From contig LJSF01000016.1 of NCBI GenBank assembly GCA_001314655.1, forward strand, positions 155,130 to 219,129: a stretch of DNA of 64,000 bases, read 5' to 3'. Shown here piece after piece: positions 1-8,147 of this stretch. This stretch comes from Rhodobacteraceae bacterium HLUCCA08. Its GTDB lineage: Bacteria; Pseudomonadota; Alphaproteobacteria; Rhodobacterales; Rhodobacteraceae. Under the pieces are notes generated by a model. That model worked only from the letters and a program-made list of their open reading frames with translations. It searched no databases and was not told the DNA's origin. The first letter of the stretch is position 1, and every line of letters begins with the position of its first letter. The translations under genes and the position numbers were made by a program.

Positions 1-463
1 CAGCCATGGTCGCGACGATCTCGTATTCCGTGCGCAACAGGCGCTGACCGTCGATCACCACCTCGTCGCCGGTCAGCCGGTCGAACCCGACATAGCGCGT
101 CGGCCCGATTTCGGGGCTTTCGGTGACGAAATCCCAGCTGTCATACCCTTCGGCCAGCAATGCGCTCATCGAGGACCGGTCCGCCGGCGCCGCCTCCAGA
201 ACCTCGGAATGCATCGACCGGTAGTGCCGGCTGGCCATCCACTGCGCCTCGGCGTCGATCGTGCCGGAATAGGACAACCCCTCTTCGTCCAGGTCGACGC
301 GGTGCTGATAGCCCTCCGGATCGCCCGCGCAGGTAAAGTGGTGCGAGACGGAGCAATCGCGCATCTGGATGGTCACATAGGCGCGGCACCCCTCGGGCAG
401 CGGATAGACATCCTGCGCCGCCACCGGCGCGGCCAGAAGGGCGATCAGCACGGCCCCCCTCAT
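1..463 (-). CDS. Secreted protein of unknown function, C-terminus beyond window edge
   Basis: Open from an ATG at 463 to the window edge, about 154 residues visible. A short signal peptide (hydrophobic residues 4-15, ending APVAAQ) precedes a mature part with three cysteines at 26, 37 and 45. It is clearly paralogous to the gene upstream: LPEGCRAYVTIQ here against LPEGCEGYVTIQ there, and both share FTCAGDP and IDAEAQW. Its ATG overlaps the upstream TGA as ATGA, so the two are probably translationally coupled. I do not recognise the family and can only predict a periplasmic or secreted location. In related genomes I recall gltB lying beyond such small genes, so it may lie further left; that is inference. 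Confidence 0.75.
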   Translation of the reverse strand, partial: MRGAVLIALLAAPVAAQDVYPLPEGCRAYVTIQMRDCSVSHHFTCAGDPEGYQHRVDLDEEGLSYSGTIDAEAQWMASRHYRSMHSEVLEAAPADRSSMSALLAEGYDSWDFVTESPEIGPTRYVGFDRLTGDEVVIDGQRLLRTEYEIVATMA

Positions 464-1146
464 TGCCCGATCTCCGCCAGGCTCAGCACGACCGAACAAT
501 CCTGCACCGGATCGCGCGCCAGAAAACCCGGCTCGCCCGGAAAGGCGAAATCGACCGGCGTGTTGTCCGTTTCGGTGACGCCGTTGGCCGAGGTGACCCG
601 CCGCACGCCGCTGACGAAGGTGCGCCAATCGGGATGGATATATTCGCGCCCCGACACCCGGAACAATTCGGCCCCCGCCGCGTCAAAGGCGGTCAGCTCG
701 AAATCGGTCTCGCGCAGGGGCACCCCGTCGATCTCGACCACCACGCCGGTCAACCCGTCGCGCCCGACATAGCGGGTCACGCCGTAAAGGTCGGACGTGG
801 TTTCGAAATCGAAATCATCGGCGCCGGTTTCCAGAAGTTCGGTGAACGACGCGGCATCGCGGATCCGTGGCCCCAGCGTATCGGTATGCCCGGCGGTCAC
901 GTGAAAGCTTTCGACCCATTGCGCCTCTGCGTCGATGATGCCGAGGTAGTCCAGCCCGTCCTCGCCCAGATCGGCGCGGCGCTGCTGGCCCGGCGGGTCG
1001 CCGGCGCAGGTGAACAGATGCGTGACGACACAGCCGCGTTTCTGGATCGTGACATAGCCCTCGCAACCCTCGGGCAGGGCAAAGCTCTGGTTCGCCGCCG
1101 CGGGGGCCGCGACCAGCACGAACAGGATCGACGCGATCGTCTTCAT
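460..1146 (-). CDS. Secreted protein of unknown function, tandem paralogue
   Basis: 228 residues. The start at 1146 is chosen because it opens a clean signal peptide (MKTIASILFVLVAAPAAA) preceded by GGTGAAGG; an in-frame ATG 19 codons upstream adds only charged residues. Mature cysteines at 28, 39 and 47 have the same spacing as in the following paralogue (C-x10-C-x7-C), suggesting a conserved disulfide or metal-site arrangement. A further cysteine lies near the C-terminus in DCSVVLSL. Repeated IDG/EIDG and RYVG segments suggest a beta-rich fold. It lies about 100 bases downstream of gltD on the same strand. No function can be assigned. Confidence 0.8.
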   Translation of the reverse strand: MKTIASILFVLVAAPAAANQSFALPEGCEGYVTIQKRGCVVTHLFTCAGDPPGQQRRADLGEDGLDYLGIIDAEAQWVESFHVTAGHTDTLGPRIRDAASFTELLETGADDFDFETTSDLYGVTRYVGRDGLTGVVVEIDGVPLRETDFELTAFDAAGAELFRVSGREYIHPDWRTFVSGVRRVTSANGVTETDNTPVDFAFPGEPGFLARDPVQDCSVVLSLAEIGQ

Positions 1147-1248
1147 CTTGCCTTCACCCTCCGGGTCAGTGCCGTTGACCTTGTCGCGCCGGGACCGTGC
1201 CACAACGTCGACGTGAAACCGGCGTTCCGCCGACGCCGTGCAGCATCC

Positions 1249-2724
1249 TTATTCCGCCGCCACCGAGGCGCTTTGCGTGACATAATCCAGAATTGCGTCA
1301 GACGCATCACGGCCGTCCCGGATCGCCCAGACCACCAGCGACGCCCCGCGCACGATATCGCCGGCGGCAAAGACACCTTCCAGGCTGGTCTGGCCGCTGC
1401 CGAACTCGGCCCGGATCGTGCCCCAGCGGGTCACGTCCAGCCCGTCGACGCCCCACAATTTCGGCAGGTCCTCGGGTTCGAAGCCCAGCGCCTTGATCAC
1501 CAGGTCGGCGTCTTCGACATAATCGCTGCCCTCGATCAGTTCGGGCATCTGGCGGCCGCTGGCATCGGGGGCGCCCAGGCGCATCTTCTGCACCATCACG
1601 CCGGAAACCGGCCCGGCGACCTTGCCGGCATCCGTCATGTCGGTGACGCTCGGGTCGCCGGCAAAGCCCTTGGGCGCGCTCAGCCAGACGAAATCGACAC
1701 CCTCTTCCTCGGCATTCTGCACCTCGCGCTGCGACCCGGGCATGTTCGCCTTGTCCCGCCGATACAGGCATTTCACGCTGGTCGCGCCCTGCCGGATCGC
1801 GGTGCGCACGCAATCCATCGCCGTGTCGCCGCCGCCGATCACCACCACCTTCTTGCCGGCGGCGTTCAGCGTGCCGTTGTCGAATTCCTCGACATCGTCG
1901 CCGAAACTCTTGCGGTTCGACGCGACAAGATAGTCGATCGCCCGCACGATCCCGGTCGCCTCGGACCCCGGCAGCTGCAGATCGCGGCTCTTGTAGACCC
2001 CGGTGGCGATCAGAACCGCGTCATGCTTGCCGCGGATCGCGTCGAACGACAGGTCCTCGCCCACGTTGCACTTGTAGACGATCTCGACCCCGCTTTGTGC
2101 CAGCTGGTCCATGCGGCGCATGACCACGTCCTTTTCCAGCTTGAAGCCGGGAATGCCATAGGTCAGCAGCCCGCCGCCGCGGTCATAGCGGTCATAGACC
2201 GTGACCTGCAGTCCGGCCCGGCGCAGCCGGTCGGCCGCGGCCAGCCCGGCGGGGCCGGCGCCGATGATGCCGACGCTTTCGGGCCGTTCCCGCGCGGGGC
2301 GCACCGGCTGGACCCAGCCGTTTTCCCAGGCGGTATCGGTGATGTATTTCTCGACCGCGCCGATGGTCACGGTGCCGTGGCCCGATTGCTCGATCACGCA
2401 ATTGCCTTCGCACAGGCGGTCCTGCGGGCAGATCCGGCCGCAGATCTCGGGAAAGGTATTGGTGGACTGGGCCACCTCATAGGCTTCCTCCAGCCGGCCC
2501 TCGGCGGTCAGGCGCAGCCAGTCGGGGATGTTGTTGTGCAGCGGGCAATGCGACTGGCAATAGGGCACGCCGCACTGGCTGCAGCGGGCGGCCTGTTCTT
2601 CGGCCTTGGCCTCGGCGTATTCGGCGTAGATCTCGTGGAAATCCTGCCGGCGCAGGCTGGCGTCGCGCTTGTCGGGCATGTCTCGTTCGACATCGACGAA
2701 TTTCAGCATCTTCTGGGTCGCCAT
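1249..2724 (-). CDS. gltD: Glutamate synthase [NADPH] small subunit
   Basis: 491 residues, the usual length for the beta subunit. It passes electrons from NADPH through FAD and iron-sulfur clusters to the large subunit GltB, which makes glutamate from glutamine and 2-oxoglutarate. Visible features: two cysteine clusters (C48, C51, C56, C60 and C95, C99, C105, C109) for [4Fe-4S] binding, an FAD dinucleotide fold GAGPAG at 155-160, and a second nucleotide fold GGGDTAMDC at 297-305 for NADPH. gltB is not in the window. The next genes downstream on this strand are two secreted paralogues. It is divergent from uppP across 223 bases with an AT-richer stretch around 2790-2910 that probably holds both promoters. 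Confidence 0.95.
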   Translation of the reverse strand: MATQKMLKFVDVERDMPDKRDASLRRQDFHEIYAEYAEAKAEEQAARCSQCGVPYCQSHCPLHNNIPDWLRLTAEGRLEEAYEVAQSTNTFPEICGRICPQDRLCEGNCVIEQSGHGTVTIGAVEKYITDTAWENGWVQPVRPARERPESVGIIGAGPAGLAAADRLRRAGLQVTVYDRYDRGGGLLTYGIPGFKLEKDVVMRRMDQLAQSGVEIVYKCNVGEDLSFDAIRGKHDAVLIATGVYKSRDLQLPGSEATGIVRAIDYLVASNRKSFGDDVEEFDNGTLNAAGKKVVVIGGGDTAMDCVRTAIRQGATSVKCLYRRDKANMPGSQREVQNAEEEGVDFVWLSAPKGFAGDPSVTDMTDAGKVAGPVSGVMVQKMRLGAPDASGRQMPELIEGSDYVEDADLVIKALGFEPEDLPKLWGVDGLDVTRWGTIRAEFGSGQTSLEGVFAAGDIVRGASLVVWAIRDGRDASDAILDYVTQSASVAAE

Positions 2725-2947
2725 ATGGGTGCCTCTTTCCAGTCCTTCCGCCCGAGGCGCTTGTCTAATCCGGGTTCGCGGAAAAGAAAAGTCATAAACA
2801 CTGACCTAGTTTGACGGTTTCAGCCCTTGCGCTGCCGCATTGGGAGAGGTTTCCGCGAAAATTAGTTCCGAATTGATACCTATCTACGCCCTTTCCCCGC
2901 AAATTCCGTGATTTACAAAGGCAGGGCCGAATCACCGAAGGCGCGCC

Positions 2948-3751
2948 ATGCCGCTGTTCACCCTTGTCCTTGTCGCCCTGATCCAGGGCATCACCGAATT
3001 TCTGCCGGTCTCGTCCTCCGGCCACCTGATCCTGTTGCCCGAACTGACCGGGATGCAGGACCAGGGCCAGGTCATCGACGTCGCCGTCCATGTCGGCACG
3101 CTGTTCGCCGTGATCCTGTATTTCTGGCGTGATGTGCGCACCGCCTTTTTCGGCCTCGGCCGCCTGCTGCGCGGGCGGGTCGATACCGCCGGCGCCTTCC
3201 TTGCGCTGTGCCTGATCATCGCCACGATCCCGGCGGTGCTGTTCGGGCTGGTGCTCAAGCTGACCGGGCTGGATGACATGATGCGGTCGATGGCGGTGAT
3301 CGGCTGGACCATGCTGATCTTCGGGCTGGTGCTGTATTGGGCCGACCAGAAGGGCGCGACCGACCGCACCGCCCCGCAATGGAGCCTGCGCCACGCGGTG
3401 ATCATGGGGCTGTGGCAGGCGCTGGCGCTGATCCCGGGCACCTCGCGCTCGGGCATCACCATCACCGCCGGGCGCATGCTGGGCTATGGCCGCGACAGCG
3501 CGGCGCGGCTGGCCATGCTGATGTCGATCCCGATCATCGTCGCCTCGGGCGTGCTGCTGGGCGCCGAGGTGATCGTCACCGCCGATGCCCGCGCCGCCCG
3601 CGACGGCGCCATCGCCGCCGCGCTGGCTTTCGTATCGGCACTTGCCGCGCTCAGCCTGATGATGCGCCTTCTGCGCACCGTCAGCTTCACCCCCTACGTG
3701 ATCTACCGCGTCGCCTTGGGCATCGTGCTGCTGGTGATCGCCTACAGCTAG
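2948..3751 (+). CDS. uppP: Undecaprenyl-diphosphate phosphatase
   Basis: 267 residues, an integral inner-membrane enzyme that dephosphorylates undecaprenyl diphosphate to recycle the lipid carrier for peptidoglycan and polysaccharide synthesis. The two family motifs are intact: QGITEFLPVSSSGHL at residues 13-27 and PGTSRSG at 163-169. Several hydrophobic helices follow the usual BacA/UppP pattern. The start is preceded by GAAGGCGC. Its stop shares the four bases CTAG with the stop of the convergent NDUFA9-like gene. Overproduction of this family gives bacitracin resistance, but nothing here suggests a special role. Confidence 0.96.
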   Translation: MPLFTLVLVALIQGITEFLPVSSSGHLILLPELTGMQDQGQVIDVAVHVGTLFAVILYFWRDVRTAFFGLGRLLRGRVDTAGAFLALCLIIATIPAVLFGLVLKLTGLDDMMRSMAVIGWTMLIFGLVLYWADQKGATDRTAPQWSLRHAVIMGLWQALALIPGTSRSGITITAGRMLGYGRDSAARLAMLMSIPIIVASGVLLGAEVIVTADARAARDGAIAAALAFVSALAALSLMMRLLRTVSFTPYVIYRVALGIVLLVIAYS

Positions 3752-4725
3752 GCCTTGAGGTTGCGGGCGCTGTCCTTGATCTCGGCATATTGCCCGGACT
3801 TGCGGAACCGCCACAGGTAGTCGGGCAGGATCGCCTCCATCGCCTGGGGCTGGATGCCCAGGGCCTCGAATCCCTGCGCGCCATCGGCCACGACGTTGTC
3901 CACGCCCAGGCTCTTGACCTGGTCGGCGGTGATCGGCGGCGTGACGATGTTGAACGTCGCGGCACGGAGGATGTTGAAGCCCCAGGCCATCACCCGCGCG
4001 ATCCAGAACGGCATGTTCCAGATCAGCCGGCGGCGCCGGATCACGCCCAGCATGTCGCGCATCAATTCGCGGAAGGTCGCGACCTCGGGCCCGCCCAGTT
4101 CGAACAGGCCCTGCGCCGTGCCCTCGACCCCCATCACCGCGGCCTGCGCCACGTCGTCGACATGGACCGGCTGGAACCGGGTCTTGCCGCCCACCACCGG
4201 CAGCACCGGCGACATCATCGCCATCCCGGCGAAGCGGTTGAAGAAATCGTCCTCGGGTCCGAACAGCACCGACGGGCGCAGGATCATCGCGCCCGGCATA
4301 TGCCGCAGCACCGCCTGTTCGCCCAGCGCCTTGGTGCGGGCATAGGTGCTGGGGCCGTCCGCATCGGCACCGATCGCGCTGATCTGAACCATGCGCGTCA
4401 CGCCCTGCTCGGCGGCGATCCGGGCGATCCGCTCGGCGCCTTCGTGCTGGACCGCGGCGAAATTGTTCTTGCCATGGGCATCGAAGGTGCCGACGCAATT
4501 GACCACCGCATCGGCGCCGCGCATCACCGCGCGCACGCTGTCATCGTCGCGGATGTTGCAGAATACAGGCTCCACCTGGCCGACGGCGCCATAGGGGCGC
4601 ACGAACATCGCCTGGTTGGGATCGCGCACCGCGACCCGGATGCGCCAGCCCTTGGCGGCAAGCCGCCGCGCGATGTAACGGCCCAGGAACCCCGACCCGC
4701 CATAAATCGTGACAAGCTTGCTCAT
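3748..4725 (-). CDS. NDUFA9-like NAD(P)-binding Rossmann protein (complex I accessory family)
   Basis: 325 residues from the ATG at 4725, which follows GAGGGAGAG; an in-frame ATG 20 codons upstream lacks supporting features. An atypical short-chain dehydrogenase fold begins with TIYGGSGFLGRY (Gly-rich loop GGSGFLG at 9-15). The body (NCVGTFDAHGKN, ISAIGADADGPS, YARTKALGEQ) matches the bacterial relatives of the mitochondrial complex I subunit NDUFA9, which are often annotated as complex I NDUFA9 family proteins. These proteins usually bind NADPH structurally and lack the Tyr-x3-Lys catalytic signature in standard form. No nuo genes are nearby. A general epimerase or quinone-oxidoreductase chaperone remains an alternative. 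Confidence 0.8.
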   Translation of the reverse strand: MSKLVTIYGGSGFLGRYIARRLAAKGWRIRVAVRDPNQAMFVRPYGAVGQVEPVFCNIRDDDSVRAVMRGADAVVNCVGTFDAHGKNNFAAVQHEGAERIARIAAEQGVTRMVQISAIGADADGPSTYARTKALGEQAVLRHMPGAMILRPSVLFGPEDDFFNRFAGMAMMSPVLPVVGGKTRFQPVHVDDVAQAAVMGVEGTAQGLFELGGPEVATFRELMRDMLGVIRRRRLIWNMPFWIARVMAWGFNILRAATFNIVTPPITADQVKSLGVDNVVADGAQGFEALGIQPQAMEAILPDYLWRFRKSGQYAEIKDSARNLKA

Positions 4726-4837
4726 TCGCGCTCTCCCTCGATCCGGCTCGGGGTTTTCTGTATCGTCCGTGTCGCCGCCGAACAAGGCGCATTCCGGCAG
4801 CCCGGAGACCGCAACGCGGATTTCGCCGCAAATCCCG

Positions 4838-4866
4838 TTGACAGCCCCGCCGCGGCATCCTAAACG
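4838..4866 (+). promoter_or_regulatory. Promoter of tRNA-Leu
   Basis: TTGACA at 4838-4843, a 17-base spacer, then TAAACG at 4861-4866. The -35 is a perfect consensus and the spacing is ideal; transcription would begin about 10 bases before the tRNA. Confidence 0.75.
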
Positions 4867-4883
4867 GCGGCCTCACGTTACCT

Positions 4884-4970
4884 GCCCAGGTGGCGGAATT
4901 GGTAGACGCGCTGGTTTCAGGTACCAGTGGCCGAAAGGTCGTGGAAGTTCGAGTCTTCTCCTGGGCACCA
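4884..4970 (+). tRNA. tRNA-Leu (anticodon CAG)
   Basis: 87 bases with an encoded CCA end. The acceptor arms GCCCAGG and CCTGGGC pair perfectly. The anticodon stem CTGGT/ACCAG encloses the loop TTCAGGT with anticodon CAG, reading CUG, a heavily used leucine codon in this GC-rich sequence. A class II variable arm (GGCCGAAAGGTC region) and a T-loop GTTCGAGTC are present. A consensus promoter lies just upstream. Confidence 0.97.
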
Positions 4971-4979
4971 TTCCTTCCT

Positions 4980-5004
4980 CCCCGCCGGCCTTCGGGCCGC
5001 GGGG
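4980..5004. repeat. GC-rich hairpin after tRNA-Leu
   Basis: Inverted repeat with a TTCG-type loop and one bulged base, CCCCGC-CGGCC on the left and GGCC-GCGGGG on the right. It may help end tRNA transcription or protect its 3' side, but no T-run follows on either strand, so it is not a standard intrinsic terminator. Confidence 0.4.
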
Positions 5005-5032
5005 ACGAAAGACCCCCCGAACCGACAACAGA

Positions 5033-5818
5033 TCACGGCCACAGCGCCGCGACGATCGCGTCCAGCCCATCGGTCAGCGCGGCCGGGCCGGGCTGCAGGA
5101 TCAGCGGTGACTTGATTTCGACGATGCGGTCCTCGGCCACCGCCGGGATCGCGGCCCAGCCGTCGCGGGCGGCGATCTTTTCGGGTCGCACCTTCTTGCC
5201 GCACCACGAGGCCAGGATCACCCGGGGCGCCGCCGCGATCACCTGCGCGCCGGTGACGACCCGATCCGGCGCCGCCGGCTGCGCGGCCAGATCGGCGAAC
5301 ACGTCTCGGCCCCCGGCGATGTCGATCAGCTCGGACACCCAGCCGACACCGCTGATCATCGGCTCGTCCCATTCCTCGAAATAGACCGGCACCGGGTCGC
5401 GCCCGGCGACACGTGCCGCCACGTCCGACAGCCGTGCCGCGTAGCCCGCGGCCAGCGCCTCGGCCCGGTCCGGCACACCGGTCAGAGCGCCCAGGCTGCG
5501 GATCATCGCCAGAATACCGGCGATGTCGCGCTGGTTGTAGCCGATCACGGTGATGCCGGCGGCCATCAGTTCGGCTGCGATATGGCGTTGAATGTCCGAA
5601 AACAGCAGCACGACATCCGGCTCCAGCGCCAGCACCTTGGGCAGATCGGCCGAGGTGAAGGCCGACACCCGGGGCTTGTCCCTGCGCACCCCGGGCGGGC
5701 GCACCGCATAGCCCGATACGCCCACGATCCGGTCCTGCTGGCCCAACAGATACAGCGTCTCGACCGTTTCCTCGGTCAGGCAGACGATGCGCTCGGGCGG
5801 AAAGCGGCGCAGGCTCAC
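5033..5818 (-). CDS. BtuF-like cobalamin-binding protein without signal peptide
   Basis: 261 residues from a GTG at 5818 that overlaps the upstream stop as GTGA. The protein starts SLRRFPPERIVCLTEETVET, which is directly the first strand of the periplasmic-binding fold of the BtuF/FecB class (COG0614). RIVGVSGYAVRPPG, ALEPDVVLLFSD and GVGWVSELIDIAGG are typical of cobalamin- or siderophore-binding members. The upstream open frame contains no signal peptide, so the product looks cytoplasmic unless exported unconventionally. There is no permease or ATPase gene beside it. The cobalamin riboswitch upstream strongly suggests a B12 ligand. It could act as a B12 store or chaperone, or serve a BtuCD encoded elsewhere. 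Confidence 0.82.
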   Translation of the reverse strand: MSLRRFPPERIVCLTEETVETLYLLGQQDRIVGVSGYAVRPPGVRRDKPRVSAFTSADLPKVLALEPDVVLLFSDIQRHIAAELMAAGITVIGYNQRDIAGILAMIRSLGALTGVPDRAEALAAGYAARLSDVAARVAGRDPVPVYFEEWDEPMISGVGWVSELIDIAGGRDVFADLAAQPAAPDRVVTGAQVIAAAPRVILASWCGKKVRPEKIAARDGWAAIPAVAEDRIVEIKSPLILQPGPAALTDGLDAIVAALWP

Positions 5819-6117
5819 AGCAGGGCCCGCCGCGCGCGCGCCCCGCCCCGGCGCCGGGCGCGCGGCAAGGCCAGGTCCAATGGCCGGGGCGGCACGGCGA
5901 GCGAGGCGACCAGCAGGTCGCAGAACGCCGCCACCGCCGGATCGGTCGCTGCCAGGGGGTCCGCATGGGCCAGCGCCCGAAGCGCGGCGCGGCGGTAATC
6001 GCCACCGCCGGGCAACAGCCCAATCCACTGGATAAAACCCATCCGGCCCAGTTCGGCCGCCCTGTCGGGGTCGGTCACGTCGACCTGAAGGCCGACCAAT
6101 ACACGGTCTATCATCAT
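5815..6117 (-). CDS. Small protein of unknown function under cobalamin riboswitch
   Basis: 100 residues. The start at 6117 (two adjacent ATG codons) is preceded by GGAGGGCGCAAGG, a strong ribosome binding site. The N-terminal half is ordered-looking (VLVGLQVDVTDPDRAAELGR, then GFIQWIGLLPGGGDYR), followed by a helical part and a very basic tail (LPRARRRGGARARRALL). It is the first gene after the cobalamin riboswitch and overlaps the BtuF-like gene by four bases, so the two are co-expressed under B12 control. I do not recognise the family. The basic tail suggests contact with nucleic acid, membrane or an acidic partner, but this is only inference. Confidence 0.7.
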   Translation of the reverse strand: MMIDRVLVGLQVDVTDPDRAAELGRMGFIQWIGLLPGGGDYRRAALRALAHADPLAATDPAVAAFCDLLVASLAVPPRPLDLALPRARRRGGARARRALL

Positions 6118-6257
6118 CCTTGCGCCCTCCGCGCGATGGGGACGGGGCGGTCGGGGGGCCGGGACAGGGGCACAGCGGACGGGCCGATGCGGCATCTGGC
6201 GGCACCTGCCGGGACACCCCGCCCGGATTGCAGTGACACGCGGCCCCGAACGGAGCC

Positions 6258-6449
6258 ACGGTGACGGCAGGTCTCCTGACTTGCGGGTCGTCGCTTGCCG
6301 AACCTTCCCGGGCCATCGGCCCAGTGGCTGTTTCGGGTCGCTCGCCGCCTACAGTTGCGGGGGCAGTCGCGGCCTTGCCCGATCCCGGGCGCACCGCGTT
6401 CCCTTTTGCACCCCGTCCCGCCCATCGGGCGCCACGGGGACCGTCACGC
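6258..6449 (-). promoter_or_regulatory. Cobalamin (AdoCbl-type) riboswitch
   Basis: Read on the minus strand, the element contains in order GGTCCCC, AAAAGGGAACGCGGTG, CTGCCCCCGCAACTGTA, the core AGCCACTG, GGGAAGG, and the B12 box CAAGTCAGGAGACCTGCCG at 6265-6283. This is the full conserved order of the cobalamin riboswitch class. It ends about 140 bases before the ATG of the 100-residue protein, and would repress this protein and the BtuF-like gene when cobalamin is plentiful. It occupies most of the 445-base gene-free stretch 6118-6562; in the rest I see no other element except the region leading to RNase D. Confidence 0.95.
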
Positions 6450-6562
6450 CCAATCGGTAGGCCCTGGCCGCCCCCGCCGTCAATCGCCGATTGCGACCAG
6501 TGCCGTTGCCCCGCCCGGCCAAAAGCCGTATCGACGACGCCAGCATCACGCATGAGGGCCCC

Positions 6563-7174
6563 ATGGCGAACCATCTTTACATGACCGATCTGCCCGACGG
6601 GCTGGACCTGGGCCCTGTCGTCGCCATCGATTGCGAAACCATGGGCCTGATCCCCGGCCGCGACCGGCTGTGCCTGGTGCAGATGTCGGGCGGCGACGGC
6701 GACGCCCACATGGTGCAGATCCGCAAGGGCCAGACCGAGGCGCCGAACCTGACCCGGATGCTGGCCGATCCGGCCGTGCTCAAGCTGTTCCATTTCGGCC
6801 GCTTCGACATCGCCGCGCTCTACAAGACCTTCGGCGTGCTCTGCGCCCCGGTCTGGTGCACCAAGATCGCCTCCAAGCTGGTGCGCACCTACACCGACCG
6901 GCACGGGCTCAAATTCCTGCTGGCCGAACTGCTGAACATCGACATCTCCAAGCACCAGCAGATGAGCGATTGGGGCGCCGAAACCCTGTCCGAGGCACAG
7001 CTGGAATATGCCGCGTCGGACGTGCTGTATCTGCACCGCCTGAAAGAGGCGCTGGACGACCGTCTGGCCCGCGAAGGCCGGGCCGAGATCGCCCAGGCCT
7101 GTTTCGATTTCCTGCCGATGCGCGCCCGGCTCGACCTGGCCGGCTGGCCGGAACAGGACATCTTCGCGCACTGA
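6563..7174 (+). CDS. rnd: Ribonuclease D, exonuclease domain only
   Basis: 203 residues from the ATG at 6563, preceded by GAGGG; an alternative start 24 codons upstream adds no domain. A DEDDy 3'-5' exoribonuclease fold has D23 and E25 in IDCETMGL (Exo I), D82 in FGRFD (Exo II), and Y149 with D153 in YAASD (Exo III). It is about half the length of enterobacterial RNase D because the C-terminal HRDC domains are missing, as is common in alphaproteobacteria. It probably trims tRNA or other structured RNA 3' ends. It is the first gene of a run with kdsD and lptC-lptA-lptB, with one base between stop and next start. Confidence 0.9.
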   Translation: MANHLYMTDLPDGLDLGPVVAIDCETMGLIPGRDRLCLVQMSGGDGDAHMVQIRKGQTEAPNLTRMLADPAVLKLFHFGRFDIAALYKTFGVLCAPVWCTKIASKLVRTYTDRHGLKFLLAELLNIDISKHQQMSDWGAETLSEAQLEYAASDVLYLHRLKEALDDRLAREGRAEIAQACFDFLPMRARLDLAGWPEQDIFAH

Positions 7175-7175
7175 C

Positions 7176-8144
7176 ATGACCCAGCCCGACACCTATCTTG
7201 ACACCGCCCGCCGCGTCATCCGGCACGAGGCCGATGCCCTGACCACCCTTGCCGACGCCATCGGCGACAGCTTTTCCCGCGCCGTTGCGATGATCCTGGC
7301 CGCGAAGGGCCGCGTCATCGTCTCGGGCATGGGCAAATCCGGCCATATCGCGCACAAGATCGCCGCCACGCTGGCCTCGACCGGAACGCCGGCGCAATTC
7401 GTCCACCCGGCCGAGGCCAGCCATGGCGACCTGGGCATGGTCACACGGGACGATGTGGTCCTGGCCGTGTCGAATTCCGGAGAAACCCCGGAACTGGCCG
7501 ACCTGCTGGCCTATACACGGCGCTTTTCGATCCCGCTGATCGGGCTGTGCAGCCGCGCCGACAGCACCCTGGCCCAGCAATCGGACGTGGCCCTGGTGAT
7601 GCCCCGCATCCCCGAGGCCTGCACCACCGGCAAGGTTCCGACCACCTCGACCACCATGACGCTGGCCCTGGGCGATGCGCTGGCCGTCGCGTTGATGGAA
7701 CACCGCGCCTTCACCCCCGAGGATTTCCGCGCCTTCCATCCCGGCGGCTCGCTGGGGGCGCAATTGTCCAGGGTCGGCGATCTGATGCATGGCGGCGACA
7801 TGCTGCCGCTGGTGGGCGAGGACACCCCGATGTCGGCCGCGCTGCTGGAGATCAGCCGGAAGGGCTTCGGCGTGGTCGGCGTCGTCGACGGCACCGGCGA
7901 TCTTGTCGGCATCATCACCGATGGCGACCTGCGGCGGAACATGGACGGGCTGCTCGACCACACCGCCGGCCGGGTCATGACCCGCGACCCCCGCAGCATC
8001 GGCCCCGACATGCTGGCCGAACAGGCGCTTGCGGCCATGAACGATCACAAGATCACCTGCCTGTTCGTGGTCGATCCGCCCGCATCCCGCAATCCGGTCG
8101 GGATCCTGCATATCCACGACTGCCTGCGCGCCGGGATCGTCTGA
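7176..8144 (+). CDS. kdsD: Arabinose-5-phosphate isomerase (KpsF/GutQ family)
   Basis: 322 residues. It interconverts ribulose 5-phosphate and arabinose 5-phosphate, the first step of Kdo synthesis. An N-terminal SIS domain carries VSGMGKSGHIAHK (residues 49-61) and SNSGETPELADLL; two CBS domains fill the last 120 residues (GDLVGIITDGDLRR, KITCLFVVD). Length and architecture match the family exactly. It sits between RNase D and the LPS-transport genes, so a role in lipopolysaccharide rather than capsule is likely, although the nearby kdsB-like gene at 17.6-18.4 kb uses the same pathway. Confidence 0.93.
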   Translation: MTQPDTYLDTARRVIRHEADALTTLADAIGDSFSRAVAMILAAKGRVIVSGMGKSGHIAHKIAATLASTGTPAQFVHPAEASHGDLGMVTRDDVVLAVSNSGETPELADLLAYTRRFSIPLIGLCSRADSTLAQQSDVALVMPRIPEACTTGKVPTTSTTMTLALGDALAVALMEHRAFTPEDFRAFHPGGSLGAQLSRVGDLMHGGDMLPLVGEDTPMSAALLEISRKGFGVVGVVDGTGDLVGIITDGDLRRNMDGLLDHTAGRVMTRDPRSIGPDMLAEQALAAMNDHKITCLFVVDPPASRNPVGILHIHDCLRAGIV

Positions 8145-8147
8145 GCC

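Noticed and set aside
463..2814. Long plus-strand open frame across gltD
   Set aside because: Antisense to gltD and its neighbour, with no start signal or recognisable motif.
4980..5004. Intrinsic terminator after tRNA-Leu
   Set aside because: The hairpin is stable but has no T-run on either side, so it is listed only as a hairpin.
5819..7192. Long N-terminal extension of the BtuF-like protein
   Set aside because: It would cross the riboswitch and RNase D antisense and contains no signal peptide; the overlapping GTG is a better start.
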